Source of the DNA: Arabidopsis thaliana
Taxonomy: Eukaryota; Streptophyta; Magnoliopsida; Brassicales; Brassicaceae
NCBI RefSeq assembly: GCF_000001735.4
Contig: NC_003075.7
Coordinates: forward strand, 9,177,001 to 9,241,000
Direction: 5' to 3'
Length of the DNA: 64,000 nucleotides
Part shown: piece after piece, positions 50,562 through 64,000 of the stretch
How the letters are laid out: each line of letters begins with the position of its first letter
Numbering within the stretch: position 1 is the first letter of the stretch
Position numbers and translations under genes: made by a program
Notes under the pieces: generated by a model
Databases searched by the model: none
Told to the model about the DNA's origin: nothing
The model's input: only the letters and a program-made list of their open reading frames with translations

Positions 50562-51056
50562 ATGCTCCGTTTACTTCTGAGATCTCTTTCTTCAATCGAG
50601 TATCTTGAGCTATCTATACGTGGTGATACAATGGTTGCATGGTGTAACGCCGTTTACTCTCTACTTAAAGAGTGTAGCATACATCGATTTTACCCGGACT
50701 TGTGTGAATCACTTGTGGTTTTGCTCTCTAATTCTCCTAAACTAGAGGTTTTGATGGTCGACTCCACATTTCTGATTGAACGGTCAGAGAATCATGCTCC
50801 AGTTTTATGGAACCAACCGAGTTCTGTTCCCGAATGCTTGTCGTCTCATCCCACGATCTTTGAATGGAAAGGATATGGAGGAAGAGAAGATGAAAAAGAA
50901 CTCATAAGATACATTCTGGAGAACTTTAAGTGTTTAAAAAGGGCGGAAATTTCGATGAATTCAACCTGCAGTCTTGAAAAGAAACAGAGGATGATTGACG
51001 AGTTAGAATCTATGCATAGTGTTTCAACGTCTCTTATGTGTCACTTCTTTGCTTAA
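50562..51056 (+). pseudogene. Orphan FBD / LRR fragment of an F-box gene
   Basis: A 164-codon frame encodes the C-terminal part of an F-box/FBD/LRR protein. LRR-like SPKLEVLMVDST is followed by the FBD signature WNQPSSVPECLSSHPTIFEW and KGYGGREDEKELIRYILENF, ending near KRAEISM. The F-box and most LRRs that should precede it are missing; the ATG at 50562 lies only 86 bp from the divergent oxygenase start. Such 5'-truncated FBD genes are frequent in Arabidopsis and generally lack a known function. An F-box-less protein could not join an SCF complex. The frame is intact, so expression of a short protein cannot be excluded. Confidence 0.7.
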
Positions 51057-51333
51057 ACGTTCCTATTGAGACTTTCGTATAATTAACTTTGCCTATTTTT
51101 CACAAGATGATGTTTCTAAATCCTAACTTCTTTACGTTTATCAAACTTATGTTCGTGTAATTTCACATGTGTTGGCAAAAAAGATTAGAAGTCAGATAAT
51201 GCAGATGCATCATAACTAAGTACATACAATGAGATTAGATAACAGAAAGGGCAATAATCCGATTTTATGAAACTTCAAAGTTATATAAAAACAATTTGCC
51301 AATGAACAAAGCAGAGAGAGGTTCATTTTCTCT
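51057..51333. other. Short spacer before the NACA pseudogene
   Basis: I see nothing in this spacer beyond AT-rich sequence following the FBD fragment. Confidence 0.5.
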
Positions 51334-51650
51334 TCAAGGAGTGAGAACCATATTATTGCACTTACAATGTCTGAAGACGTGACCCATGAGTGACTTAACC
51401 GATCTGCTACCCGAAACTACAGCGTGAGTCATGACCAATTCAATGTCACGAGCATCAGCACCGGTCTCACCAACCTCCTCTTCATCTTCTTCAGCTTGTG
51501 CTTCTACTGTGACTGTTGATTACTTGATTGCCTTCTGAGATGTCGCAGGCATCCTAAATAGTTGAGCGGCTTGTGTTTGAAGCTGAGAGAGCTCATGTCC
51601 TCGATCGAATATAACATAAGCTTCTGAATTAGAAGTCAACCAATTGTCAT
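51334..51650 (-). pseudogene. Nascent polypeptide-associated complex subunit alpha (NACA) pseudogene
   Basis: On the minus strand the sequence reads SEAYVIFDRGHELSQLQTQA and AQLFRMP, the end of the NAC domain of NAC-alpha. A stop follows (51520-51522). Beyond the stop the homology resumes as EAQAEEDEEEVGETGADARD and IELVMTHAVVSGSRSVKSL, the acidic linker and UBA domain (canonical DIxLVMTQAGVSR..AVKAL). The remaining N-terminal part of the gene is missing and the UBA tail is replaced by an unrelated ending before TGA (51334-51336). Internal stop, truncation and altered UBA residues mark it as a pseudogene. It lies between the FBD fragment and SPIKE1. Confidence 0.75.
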
Positions 51651-51772
51651 TTATAATTTTTTTCTCACTTGTTGTCATTAAACTAAGAATTACAGAAATG
51701 ATAAACATATAGCCAAGCCAAATGGTGGAAGAAAAAAGCACAAAACTCGTAACAAAAACTGACAAAGATACA

Positions 51773-54700
51773 CTAAAGTTCGGATAAGATAGCAGGGATG
51801 TAATGGGAGAGTTCTGCGGTGAGAGACTGAAATCCATTGACAAGCTGAGTATGGAATTCCTGATCTTCTTCTCCGATTAATCTAAAGTGAACCCTAATGG
51901 CTCGCTTACAAACCGCCATGAATTCAAGCAGTGCCGCGATTAGTTGCTGCAGTTCCTGTGAACGCAATCTCGTTGCAGGCTCTCCTGATAAGAAAGCTGT
52001 GCACACGCTCAACACCCCACTGTTCACCTGCATATTTCCATGGAAAGGCATATGATGAGCATTTCTACGTTTTACAACACAATCTATAACACAGATATTA
52101 TGGGAGAAAAACCCACCTGCACTGCAACACTTCCTTGGAGAATCCTCTGCAGACTTTGAAGCCGTGGTAGGTGATCCCCATCCGAGCTACGAGGCTCCTC
52201 TAGCTCATTTCTCAGAGCGGTTGTCCGCGTTTCAATCATTCCAATCGCATTCTCCACTGGCGAGAATTCAAGGGATTCAGACTTGGTAACCAACAGCCTA
52301 TTCACAAGGGCAGGGAATGAACCCTCAGTCTGCAGCACTGTTCTTCTCTTCCATTGATCTTCTAATCCACCTTGGGTTTTACCATTTTTCGTAAATGGTG
52401 TGTCAAATAAGAAACGATCAAACACTCGTGCTCGAACACTTCCAGTTGAAAGAGAAAATATTCTCTCTCTTCTGCTCCCAAGATCCTCATCTTCCATCAC
52501 TGCATCAACAGCAGTAATTTGCAGATAGCACACTCCTGCCTGCAAGTCTTCTGCCTTCACTTGCCTCGAATCTGGTATAATGTGCAGAATATGGTTGCTG
52601 TCCATTCTTGACTCATATATATGGCTCAGTTTTTCCATTATATCCCCTAGCCGCACATCTCGTGGTTCTCGGTATACATATTCTTTCCTGTCCAACTTCC
52701 CAAACTTTTCCCCATAAAATCCCACCCGGTAATATGTAGCATCAATAAATGGGATTGGGTTTGATTCTTGGTCAAGAATGGACTCGTATATATTAGTAAG
52801 TAAAGTGTGACACTTAGCCAACTGCCCATAAGCCTTCCTGCTCTTGTAAACTGGAATAACAAGTTCTAAAATGCTTGCACAAAAATGGTAGAGCTCAGCT
52901 TGAGAGAAAAGCTTATTAGCAAGCTGTAAATACTTGACGGCGGAGTCAACTGTTAGCTTTGAAGCACCATAACCCTCGACTTCAGCTGCAGATGCCTCTG
53001 TTGTAAACTCGCCACTTACCATCGGGCAAATCTTACGCAAGGCAGACACATGATCCTTGCTCCACACACCATCATTCCTAGCCACCAAGGCCTACAAGGC
53101 GAAAGCCAAAACATGCACATAAGTTCTGGAAGTAGTATTTAGTGGACGGGAAGACTTGATTGAAGACAGCAGAGCTTAAACGCCAACCAGACTGCGAGAT
53201 GATCCACTGCGCATGTAAAACACATACCAGATCTATATATTATTACCTGCATTATCACACCTGCAACCGCCACAGCACACTGTGCAGCTTCTGCCCAAGA
53301 CTGCATTTCCTGGTGGGCATCACATAGATGCAATAACCACATTATGTGAAGATCCGGAACAGGAGCAAACGCCATTCCAAGTTTGTAGAAGCTCTCTGCA
53401 GCAGCATATCGATCCATAGCCATCACAGATCCCTGTAATAACAAAATTTTGCATTGGAAAAATACAGAATGACTTCCAAACTGGTTGAATCTAATGGTAT
53501 CACGATATGAACTAAGAAGAAACGTGACAGGAAATGGTGCAAACATGACAGTGATGCCACAAAACAGGATTGGAAAACTTGTGTAAGTTTGACAAGCCCG
53601 GCTGTGATACTTATTTTAGATCAGTGATGTCAAGACAGTCATTCACAGTAATATCTGAACTCACCTATTTTGGAACTCCCTAAGATTCCCAAGTTTAAAG
53701 TTCAGGAAATATTAGGAAAGAGAAGGGAGGGACAGGAATTACTCTCTATAAGCGTAAAATTATCTTCCTATTAGTGATGAGACCATACGATCATGACAGG
53801 AAATGCAGATGTACTCGGACACACTTTAAGTTCCATCACTGTCAATTTCCAACTTCCACAAACAGGACATTGAATCCTTTGTTATCTTAGTTACCTATCA
53901 GTTCGATAAAAAACTAAAAATAGGTGTCGACGTGGAGGAATTCGAGTGTAAAAGACATGACACTTCCACCACATAACAATTTTAAGGACCAATTTAGCAG
54001 AAGACATTTTTTCCGTCACTGACACCAGCAAAAAATATCTTTACGAAATGCCAAGATGATTATAAACCATACCAAAAGGGCATGCCCGAGGCTGGCATCA
54101 AGAGCAAGAACAAGGCTGTCAGAAAGATGTTTGACTTCAGCCCATGACCAGCGGTTCTCTGTAAATTTCTCGGGAATAATCAACAGTGTATCATCAGGAA
54201 GACCACACTCCCTCAACAAATTGACACTCTTAGCTTCATCAGCCATTTCGCTTAATGACTGTTGAAGTCGCCGTGCTTCTCCACTCTCTTCTAATGTATT
54301 ATCTGACTTCATATGAGTCACTTGGACATCCGACATGAGTTCTGACAGTGTAATCGTCAGCAAAGCCCTCAGCCTAGCAGTCTGCATAAAGTATAGCGAG
54401 CTCTGCAAGAACAAAGCAATTGAATTCATACCTGATAGTAAGAAACAGAGAATCTTTACAGGACTCTAGATGTTTCACCTTAACTAGTATTTGAAGACCA
54501 ATAACAGCCCTTTTCCTGACACTGTCATTGCGGTAAACAGCAAGCCGGAGAAGATGGAAGGCTATCTGTTTTAAGAAGCGATCATTTTCCCTGGCCATCA
54601 GTGTAGCCCCATGAAGATCAAAGATTCTGTTGAAAATTGGAAAGAAGGCTTTCCAGAAAGCTAATGACTGGTTTCGGGAGAAGAAACTCGTCAGTATTGT

Positions 54701-57700
54701 AGTAATGCAGTCCAATTTGCCATAGTCGGTCGCAATATTGTGAGAGGCTGCCATTGATGAAAAATTTTCAGTGATCTCCAAAACCTGGAGGCTAACAGTG
54801 GCACTTACATTCTCCTCCCAAAGTTCCTGGTGAGAGTGAATGCAATTAGTAAACTAGCTCATTGAAGACTATGCCAGCAAAAATGATGCGTAACATTCAG
54901 GACAGGCATGAAGGCAACATAAAACTATACCAGTTTTTGCCTCAAAATTGGGTGCAGCGATTCTCTTAGTGCCTGGGCTGAAGCTCCAATCCGGGAAGAT
55001 TGTGCTTGAGCTAAAGCTTCTCTTAGAGAATAAGGTTGGCTAGGGGAGGCCAACTGAGAATTAACTCTCTGCCACAGGTACCCATTATCAGGTGTTCCCT
55101 CTAGCTGCAGTAAAGATTCAGAAGGCATTTGAGCGTTCCCTAGGTTTAACATATAATAAGCAAAAAGTGTAGGACATTCTAGCTTAGTTTTGAGGAGCCC
55201 ACCAAAAGAAAGCAGCAATGTTACGGACTCTAGCTGAACATGTAGGTTTTTACCAAAAAGTAGAAGAGAGGAACGAGCATATAGGATAAAGTTAGCAACT
55301 CACCCTGACTTCTTGGCGAGAAGCCTCTGACAGATAATTGTTGATAGCAGGAGAAAGTCGCTCGGAGTACTTTGGTGATCCAGCTCCTTCACTAACAGGA
55401 CCACGAGAATTGTTGCCCCCGAGGATGCTGTCAGCAGCCTTCTTGTGCTGAAATTGTTTTTAGTTCAACATTATCAAATCACCATAGGAGTGGACTACAA
55501 ATACAAACATTTTTGGGTGATACACCAAAAATCTAAGTTCTAATAGAGTGTAAGCAGTCCCCAAATCATTCTACCACATCCAGACAACTAGCTAAAATCA
55601 AATTTTCTCCAAAAAAAGACAAAAAGGAGTATGATAGATAACTTATATATTAGTTATAGATAACAGTTTCCTTTGGCTTCCTTTAACAGTGAGTTAAATA
55701 AAATAGTCAAGCCTTTTCCAAAATTTTAAGAAACGGTTGTGGAAAGGAACCTCGAAAAGTATGAGGCATTCTTCCATGAGTTTGAAATATAATCGAGTAC
55801 GAGCGATGCTCTGCTGCCATGCTTTGACAAGTGATGTGTCATCCAGATTACGAACAATTTGCAGCACACCAATTAAAACCTCACGCTTTTCAGTAGCATT
55901 TAGGTTATAAAAAACAGGCATTTCATCTAAAATCTGCAAAAAGGAAGAAAAACATTAAATGTCAAGAAAATTATCAGCTGGGCCTTCGCTATAATTGAAT
56001 AAAATTAGCAATCAATCAAAAGGTTGTTATTGCAACACCATTTAACTCCTTTCAACATATTTCTTATTTTCGTGTAATAATGGATGCTTACTGACACAAT
56101 AATTGAGGGAATTACAACTGAGTATAAGCTTCTGGGCTGCTTTTAAGCCTCTTGGAAAATAACCATTAACCACACAAAATTTCAAAGCGGAAGTGGATTA
56201 AAGGACTTCCTAAATGAAAGAATTTATGCATTCTGTTTTATTAGGCCATCGTGACGTACCTGCCCGACAAAAGGAAAATACAGTTGTGCAATATACAGCT
56301 TATCTTCAGCTTTCTGGTACCGCGCATCAAATTCATGCTTGCATAAAAGGATCACTAAAATTCTTGCTCCCTGAAAGGATACCAAAAAAGGAAAACGATT
56401 CACAAAGTAAGATTCTTACATGATATGTATCTTCTATGTACAAACACTTTGAATCACATATACCTTCGCCCGCAGAGGCAGCTCATCATGATCCAGTGAG
56501 AGAAATAACTCCTGTATTAATATGGATGATAAATAGTTCCTAGAACATACAAATAAAGTTAGCTTAGTATATAAAGTCATCCAGATGCGCACACACAAAA
56601 AGGAAGTTGAAAGACTGTAGTTCAGTTTAGGCTTCTATTTTCTGCATCTTTTCAAGAGCTCATATGCTTACTGCAAAAGTGGCCTCTTTATGTTTTATTT
56701 CTATGTGCTCAAGTGTGCTAATAAAGTGCAAATGTTTGACAATGCTAAACTGAATAAACAGGTAATGAGTATCTAGGGGAGAGCACCTGTCTGATGGGTC
56801 TCTACCAGGCATTTCTACAAAAAGATCATGGTCGGAGATAATTTGCAAAAACGTGAGCTTGCATTCGTGTAGAACAGATTGACAAACACCAGAAAACTTG
56901 TCCATGTATAACGATACCTGTTGAGTGTGAGGACAAGTAAATTTATCACTATCAAAAATATTTGAAAGACAGATCTTTCCCATGTTCTAAACTAAAAATT
57001 TGTCCCAAACATCAGTTGAAAGATACTGAGCTGCATAACGTTTTTGAATTAAAGGATTTTTTCGTGAACAATACTAGCATACAAATTTAAACAACTGAAA
57101 AGCATACACATGCACATGATTGATTAGCTACCCAACCAGTTTAAAATATATATATCATATAAAATATTAACTCTTTTGAGAGAACAATTCTTGAAACCAT
57201 GCTCATACTTGTACACCAAAAAACAAAATCCTCAGGAGACTTCTCGAGAAACTCAGATGCGCTTTAGTAATGCAAATCGTTACCGCCATGTATGATAATC
57301 TGAAAGATACAGAACAAAAACATACCAGTTCATAGACCTGGCAGGGCTCAATGATATATAAAAGATCATAACAGAAGAAGGCCAAACTGCTGTTCAGACG
57401 TTTCGCCAAGCTTAAGCCCTTTTTACAACGTTCATGTACTTCAGTTAAAAGACAATCAAACAATTGCATGATACATCGGAAAACACTTTCTTTGAGCTGC
57501 ATGGGTGGAACATCCTCGCCTATGATAGAGAATAAAAAAATGAGCACATTACTTGGTAACCGTATAATACCTAAATCACACTGAACTAGTTAACGTACAA
57601 AGGTAGGGCCATAGATATAGACCGTGATTAATCTAAGGCCACAATGTATTTTGTAAGTATAACCACTAAATAACGACATTGTGGTATGATAAGTGGTTCT

Positions 57701-60700
57701 TATTGGAACTTGTATTTGAGTTATGTCAAGCAAATATCGGCTGCTCATAATATATATATATATTTATTTATTTATTTACTTATAATTTGTTGAGACTCTC
57801 GTAGGCATTCAGGCTTAGAAATCAAACAGTAACTTTAACACTTCTTTCTTTTATGTCGACATACATATGAATCATTTTAGTGCAAATAGTTACTTGAGTT
57901 CTAGACAACACCCATATTACAAGTCATCAGGTTCTTCGTTAAATTTAATCATGCAGTTCTTTCACTGTAATGGGAAGAAACCAATTTCTATAACAGCATT
58001 GCATGTCCACTTGATAAAGAAAATTTTTGGAAAAATGGAAACTGGATACCCCAATAATACCTGTAGGTAGATTGTGATCATAAAGACGTGCTTGCTCCAA
58101 TGCCATTGATTTAACAATCAACTCGAGGAAAAACCACGCCATTGATAATACATCGTCATATACAGGTCCAACCCGGTAACCTTTGGCCTGCAAGGCCAGT
58201 AATAGTGTTCATCAACAAAAGAGAAATAATTAAGAAAATTCAAAGCAGATAGCTGAACAGTAACACGGAGATTGCTCAACTTTGTTTATAAGTATAATAC
58301 AAATATATATCACATTAGAACAAAGATAAGCTAGTAGTTTCATCCAGACAACGTGTGCAATTTGTACCTTGCTTCTAGCTAAACTTCCCCACACAGTTGC
58401 TAATCCAGGATAAACCGGTGGTTGATTGCCTCCAAAATCATCAAAAGAATAATCAACATAGGTGACCAGAAATCGATTTCGGTCAGCATCATCAAACGAC
58501 ACCTGCTGCACCCTATAAAACCAAATTGAAAGATCTAGTAAGAACAATGGTTCGTGTGCTTGTTATACATTTACTGTGTCCAGTTAAACACATTATTTAC
58601 AACTCTACTGATAATACCCCATCCAAAGTTAAAGACCAATGACATCGTGACATAACAATCTTTGGTCATTTAGCTAAACCCTAACCCTTACTTGTTATAT
58701 GAATGTTCTAATAAAAGTTTTACTGATCCTTTGGTTTACTTTTTATTTGAAGCAGATTATATATCCTACCCTTTTACAAATTCACTAGTTGTACTAAATT
58801 AAAACTAGCTAAGCTAAACACCATACCGAGTTAAAATATCCACCATGGCTCTGAATGCTGCAACCTGAAGCAAGTAGAAAAATACTTGATTGGTAAATGA
58901 TGTATGAAACAGTCACATGGGCAGAAATAAGAGACAAGATTGCTTTTAACAAAATTTTATGCTAAGGAACTAGAAGATTTCAGTTGAAAAACCTGAAGGG
59001 TTTCTCCACCATTGCCAATAAGATGAAGGAGCATGTTAAGAATTGGGTAAAGAAACTGAAGCAAGGCAGTAGAATCAACGTGCTTCAAACTGTTTATTGC
59101 CTTTAGAGAGTAAAACGAAACATGTTAATAATGCCAGTAGAGAAAAATATATCAAATGAGACAGAGTTCCTGTGGATACCTGCAACAGTTCTGAACCCCA
59201 GGGAGGCCTTGTCTGGAGGGTATGTCTATCATACTCTAGACAGAAATCCCTGACACGTTCGTTGGTGGGATAAAGAGATGAACAAAGTCTCAGTCGCAAC
59301 TTAAAAATATTTTTGCCATCTTCCAAATAATCCAACCTCTCCTGTAATTGTCAGAGTATATTTTTATAATTATTATGTTTGAAGTAATGTTGCTTTGATC
59401 AATATTAAGAATGTGATTACACATTCCAAGCTTGAGTATAAATAGTAAAAAGACACCTAACGTAGATTTATCTCACTAGTAATACCAAAGTTAAAAAATA
59501 GAACTAATTAATAGGTGCACCTTCCACTATTACTAGACTATACTAAATTATACATAATTCTCCAGGCACTATGCACAGACTTTACTATTCATTTCCCTAA
59601 TAGATGCCCCAGTGAGCTGATCTACAACCATACTAGTTTTCTTCATTGATCTCTTGAAGGATATGCACAATCGTATATGTCTTGCTATGGGAAGGTTTGG
59701 AGTTGTCTAAGTTAAATCCTTATTGTAGTGTGCGAAGTACAGCCTAGATTAATACAACGCCAAAACCTAAGGGTTTGTTATGCGTGCAGGTGACGACCCT
59801 TCAATTAGTCATCAGCTACAGAACCTTCTTAACAGTCTAGCCTATTGTTCTTTATCTTTCTTTCATGTATGAAATTTTTTCATAAAGTCCCTTTCCCAAC
59901 TTTTGAATCTCAAACATTCATGCGGATTTGAACCATCATTACTAGCTTAGCATGCAAACATATATATAACACTGATGCTTGCATATTATGATAACATACC
60001 TTGGTGCTTTCCTGAAGATAGTGGGGAACAAGTTCTCTCATTACTGGTAGAGAAATATCAGACCGTGAGCTGCATTAGAAATCAACGAAATTGTCAGCAC
60101 TAAGAAAAAATGATAAACCAAGGCATACACTTCTCCCAGCTTGTTAATACTGAAAGCGCAATCTAGTTGTTCAGATAACTTTGACATCAATGATATACTG
60201 CATCTTCAAAATTTCATTGTTGTTTGTGTACTACCACTTTCGCCCATACAGATGAAAAACGCATCTATTAACAATTAGTGATAAGGACATCTAAAAGAGA
60301 AGCCTTCTTTCAGCAATACATAAAAAGTCCAGAGACCAAACGCTAGGGTAATATCATATACATACTGGATATATGTAGATAATGGAAGTGATGCATATCC
60401 AACAACTACCTGAAAAGAAAAGAAAATTAGTCACTATAGGCTAGATTCATTAGAGATAAACAAGCACAGAACTCTATGTAAATCTTACTGGTCTTGGAGC
60501 TTCAAGCTTTGTCTGGAGATCAACATGAAAAAAAGTGAATAACAGATGATGTGATGGCGTCCATGTGGCAGGAAGAGAGACCTTAATTTCATCATGGTAG
60601 CTAGCGGCCCTAGCACCAACAGCGACCTGTGTATGAACCCATTTCTGGAGTGAAACACCAGGTTCTCTTGGATATATTGCCTAGCCAAATCATTAGTAAG

Positions 60701-63700
60701 AAACAAATAAGACTCAAGAAAAAGGTCGGCTCGTATCCAAGTCTGGTTGATGATCAAAATATTTACCTCGAGTGGTTGTTTTCGGATATCTGTGTCATCC
60801 TTTCTCAATTCTACACGGATAAAGGGATTCCTCTTCCGACTTAAAGTAACAGCTACAGGATACACATAAAGGCAATGGAAGAGATGTAGAAAAGGCTCGT
60901 TTCTTGTCGTAGAGCAAAAATCAAAAGCCTGGAACCAAAGACGATAAACATATCAATTTGCGAGCAAATTATATGAAGGACTAGACACAGTTTCCAGCTT
61001 CTAACTAGAGGTAGAAAATACAATATCTCTGTTGTACTTTTATCCTCTTTAAACGGAAATCTTATATGAAGTGAGTCCCTAATTCCTGGGGTTAAGTTAA
61101 GAAACAAGTAGTTAGGAAACCCCACCAGGATGTAACTAGCTCCAAAGTAGAATGATGGTCAAGGATGACTATCATGAAGAGAAAACAGGCTGATGAAAAG
61201 AGATGGGAGCTAAAGACGAAGAAACACTATAAGCAGTAGATCAAGGAATTGGTAGAAAGGATGATAAAGCTGATGTGCTTACATGATAACAATTTAAGTC
61301 AGGAGTCCCACATGAACTTGTTAGATTTCTCGAAACATCCTTTGCATCCTCTGAATTCCACTTTGAACAGCCATTACGGGGTCCACCAGAACTAGAACTG
61401 GGACACTTCATAAGAGTCAGGTCACTGAGGCGGTCAGTTGGATCAAGGGAGTCATTTATGATACTTCCATTCTCAGATAGATCTTCAAAGTCTCCATGTC
61501 CATTCCGATGTTTCTCAATTTCCAGTCTTAGAACCCCTTTAACAGGTTTGTGAACCTTCCGTTTGGGGTCCTGTAAAAACCAAAGAATAAATTATTAGAC
61601 ATTAGCACATTAGGAGATTCCGTATGTCCAACTGATCAAGACAGTTTAAAGAGATTTTAGATATGTATTTCCTCCAGATAAAAGCAGCAATATACAGTAA
61701 GATGTTATATCAATAAAAAGCATTCCAGTTATTTGTCTGATGACGTTACCAAACACGATTCAGATCTGAATTTTTTTGTGTGAGTAAAAGAAGAGAGAGC
61801 TCGGAAATCTTGTTTTCTTGTGATGTATTTAGTAATATACTTATAACTAACTACACTTCAGAAGGGAAAACAGAAATGAAGAACTTCTATTCCTCAAAAC
61901 TTATGAATTAAACACCATGACCTAATTGTCAAATGCTACCAAAATTGATTCATTCAAATAGAAAACAAAAAAAAACTGTTATCAATTAAATACAGAAGTA
62001 TTTTGTCAATCGACTGTGCATGCAACTCTACTTGCTTAGATACATATCCAGTTCAGGAAAACCCAACCAAAGTGTACCTAGCAAGTAGGATTTTCAAATT
62101 GAACAAAATCTATGAAAAATGTTCCACACCATGTGAAGTTCAAAGCACTGTAAATACAATCATAAAGAACATGGTAAAAACTGTGGGATTTGATAAGAAA
62201 CATCCTACCTGAATGGACTCTTCAGAGTAGCTCTCTTTAACTTTATTTAAATTAGATATTTCAACTACGACAGAACTTCCACCTGAATAACCTTGCTTTC
62301 CATCTGATGTGATCTTTGCAATTGGTTCATAAACACCATCATGGGAACTTGACGCAGTCATACTAGGAGCAAGAGGACTGCTAGGGGAAGCAGATTCACC
62401 AGTGTTTGTGGTGAGATTATTATCAAAAAGCGGAACAACTGCCCAAGCAAAAGACTCTCGGTAAGGCATAATGCGAGACCAGACCTGCAACTTTTGCTTT
62501 TCCCTCTCAGTTAAGTGCACCTGATTCACATAAATAGGGTAATTACTAATTGTTATATCAAGATCCAGCTATCACCATGACTACTCTAAAATATATATCA
62601 AAACAAAGAGTAAAGACAGATGATATATGCCATTATAAGTCACAGGCTATCTCCAAGTTACTCCAAATAAATGTTGAAAGACACAATCTCTAAGACCAAG
62701 GCATTCACATGAGCAAGAGACTCTAGAGACAGTAAGGGAAAATTCAGGATTTTGGAAATTACAGGCTCTTTACGGGAATAGACAGATGATGTAACGCCTC
62801 CTTCCTCAGTTGCTGTTTTTTCTAATTGAATAAGCAGGCAAACTGATGCTGATGGGGCATCTAGATAAAATACTCCACGATTTTCAGATGAAAGTTTAGC
62901 CTGCAAGAAAATGTACAAGGGGCGGCAATTTCGCAAAAATGACGTGAGAAAAAACTGAAATCACCTTTTATATAATCATGAGAAGGGAAGAGGCAAAAAG
63001 AGGACAGTTGGCTCTAATCAGTTACTTACATCCTGCATTTCCGTCGGCTGAATCTGGAAATAAAAATCCTCAGAGAGTTTCTCCTTCCTCTCTTGATTGT
63101 ACAATGCAATCGAGCCAAAAAATGGTTCTGCAGGGATGCAAGAGAAATAAAGAAGGAACTTAAAGAAGTTGAAATAACTAAAATTACAGAAAATAGACAG
63201 CAGTTAGTCAGAATCCTCACCAACTAAGCCAGACTGAAAAGCTAGAGACAAAACTCTGACAGAGATCTTCAATCCACTGTGAAGATAATAAAGAGGAACA
63301 GAAGTACAAATCAGACAAAGATAATAAGATCAGGTAAAGCATAGTGACATGCAAAAAAAAAAAAACCTGGAATAGCTAGCTGCAGGAGATTCAGGAGTTC
63401 TCTGACCAAAAATCATAGCTCTTTCATTTTCCCAGTCAAAAGCTGGTTCATAAGCAGGTAAAGGAGGTTGCCCAAAATGCTGAAAAAAAAAAAAAAAAGC
63501 AACACCTTCAAAGTAAGAACCAAAGGATGAGAAATATATAACAGAGCAATGAAGTGAGTAAAAGAAGACACCTTAGAGGATCCAGGATCAGAAAACGGCC
63601 TCCCGGAAATACTGGCAACATCCTCCTCAATAGTTGCACTCCTGGCACTAGCAAGACGAATCTCTGAAGAAGCAGAGAGTTAATTGATGTACAATAATTG

Positions 63701-64000
63701 ACAAAAGCAAAAAAAATAAAAATAAACAATGCATCATAGTTACCAGTCTCAGTATCAGTATCAGGTCCTTCAAAAATCTGAGTCTGGAAAGAATCAGGTC
63801 GAATATTTTCATAGTGACCGTATTTGTTAACATCTTTAACCCATTCAGTGCCATAACATTGAACCAATTGATTCAAATGTGGCCATTGTTCCAGATTCTC
63901 ATCAAGCTGAAACAAAAGAGAAGAAACACATTAACGAAAAGAGAGAGAAAACGCGAATAAAGGTTGAGGAGAGTTTAATTACCAAAGGATCGAGCTTAGG
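51773..64000 (-). CDS. SPK1: SPIKE1, DOCK-family guanine nucleotide exchange factor for ROP GTPases (N-terminus off window)
   Basis: Thirty exons are in the window: 63983-64000, 63744-63906, 63572-63663, 63367-63479, 63221-63276, 63030-63127, 62763-62900, 62209-62520, 61283-61570, 60767-60928, 60489-60680, 60366-60409, 60000-60069, 59180-59341, 58993-59100, 58827-58864, 58368-58512, 58061-58187, 57326-57519, 56787-56917, 56464-56539, 56260-56370, 55751-55933, 55304-55447, 54931-55104, 54479-54826, 54073-54402, 53247-53432, 52117-53091, 51773-52027. They sum to 1810 residues in one frame, so only about 20 are missing from the roughly 1830 I recall. A DHR1/C2-like region lies near residues 460-640 (FHCLYVYPVAVTLSRK). 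The C-terminal DHR2 catalytic region, in the last three exons, includes YYRVGFYGEKFGKLDRKEYV and ends AILSEL. SPK1 activates ROPs and shapes trichomes and pavement cells through WAVE/ARP2/3. I recall At4g16340. Confidence 0.98.

Noticed and set aside
54780..54790. Possible donor CAG|GTTTTGG in SPIKE1 exon 54479-54826
   Set aside because: The coding frame continues without break across it (SLQVLEITENF), so no intron is needed.

Overview
The window looks like a nuclear chromosome segment of Arabidopsis thaliana (or something extremely close). It is AT-rich, with GT-AG introns. Its gene order (enoyl-CoA hydratase ECHIA, GDSL lipases, PHYTOCHROME D, beta-1,3-glucanase, NRPB9B, peroxidase 40, FCA, S-protein homologue SPH1, LDL3, a 2OG oxygenase, SPIKE1) is the one I know from the FCA region of chromosome 4. 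Exon-by-exon reconstruction gives 1164 residues for PHYD, 344 for the glucanase, 114 for NRPB9B, 348 for the peroxidase, 747 for FCA and 1628 for LDL3. These agree with the reference lengths I remember. Names rest on recognised protein sequence; no database was consulted.

Left third (1-18 kb). After the 5' part of ECHIA comes an accessory, rearranged region. A ~1.1 kb poly(A)-tailed retroposon with a 14-bp target duplication sits in one copy of a triplicated 5' flank. A GDSL esterase gene exists as three damaged copies: exons 1-2 with a stop, five exons with one frameshift, and exons 4-5 only. A ~490 bp near-identical segment occurs twice beside them, and an ARF-GAP pseudogene lies between. 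Three related non-autonomous Helitrons follow, one nested in another, then a tRNA-Val(UAC) gene and a glycine-rich exon. The stretch from 16.4 to 18.6 kb holds nothing I can support.

Middle (18.6-41 kb). PHYD, a GH17 glucanase and the RNA polymerase subunit gene NRPB9B lie on the minus strand. Peroxidase 40 (plus) converges on FCA (minus), which has 20 coding exons, a 2.1 kb third intron and a reading frame extending upstream of the first AUG. SPH1 follows. About 2.5 kb between SPH1 and LDL3 holds only a 21-residue signal-peptide-like ORF.

Right part (41.6-64 kb). LDL3 (plus) is followed by a 2OG-Fe(II) oxygenase gene (minus) with an apparent one-base frameshift, an orphan FBD fragment (plus), a nascent-polypeptide-associated-complex alpha pseudogene (minus), and SPIKE1 (minus). 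SPIKE1 has 30 exons here and lacks only about 20 N-terminal residues.

The genes are independent plant transcription units, not an operon. PHYD and FCA both influence flowering and LDL3 is a histone demethylase, but nothing in the sequence shows that they form one system. I found no candidate for a new defence-like or metabolic system. The most notable items are the damaged GDSL cluster, the nested Helitrons, FCA's triplicated 33-nt exons and non-AUG extension, a 17-nt polylinker-like string in FCA intron 1, two GC-AG introns, and frameshifts in two genes.
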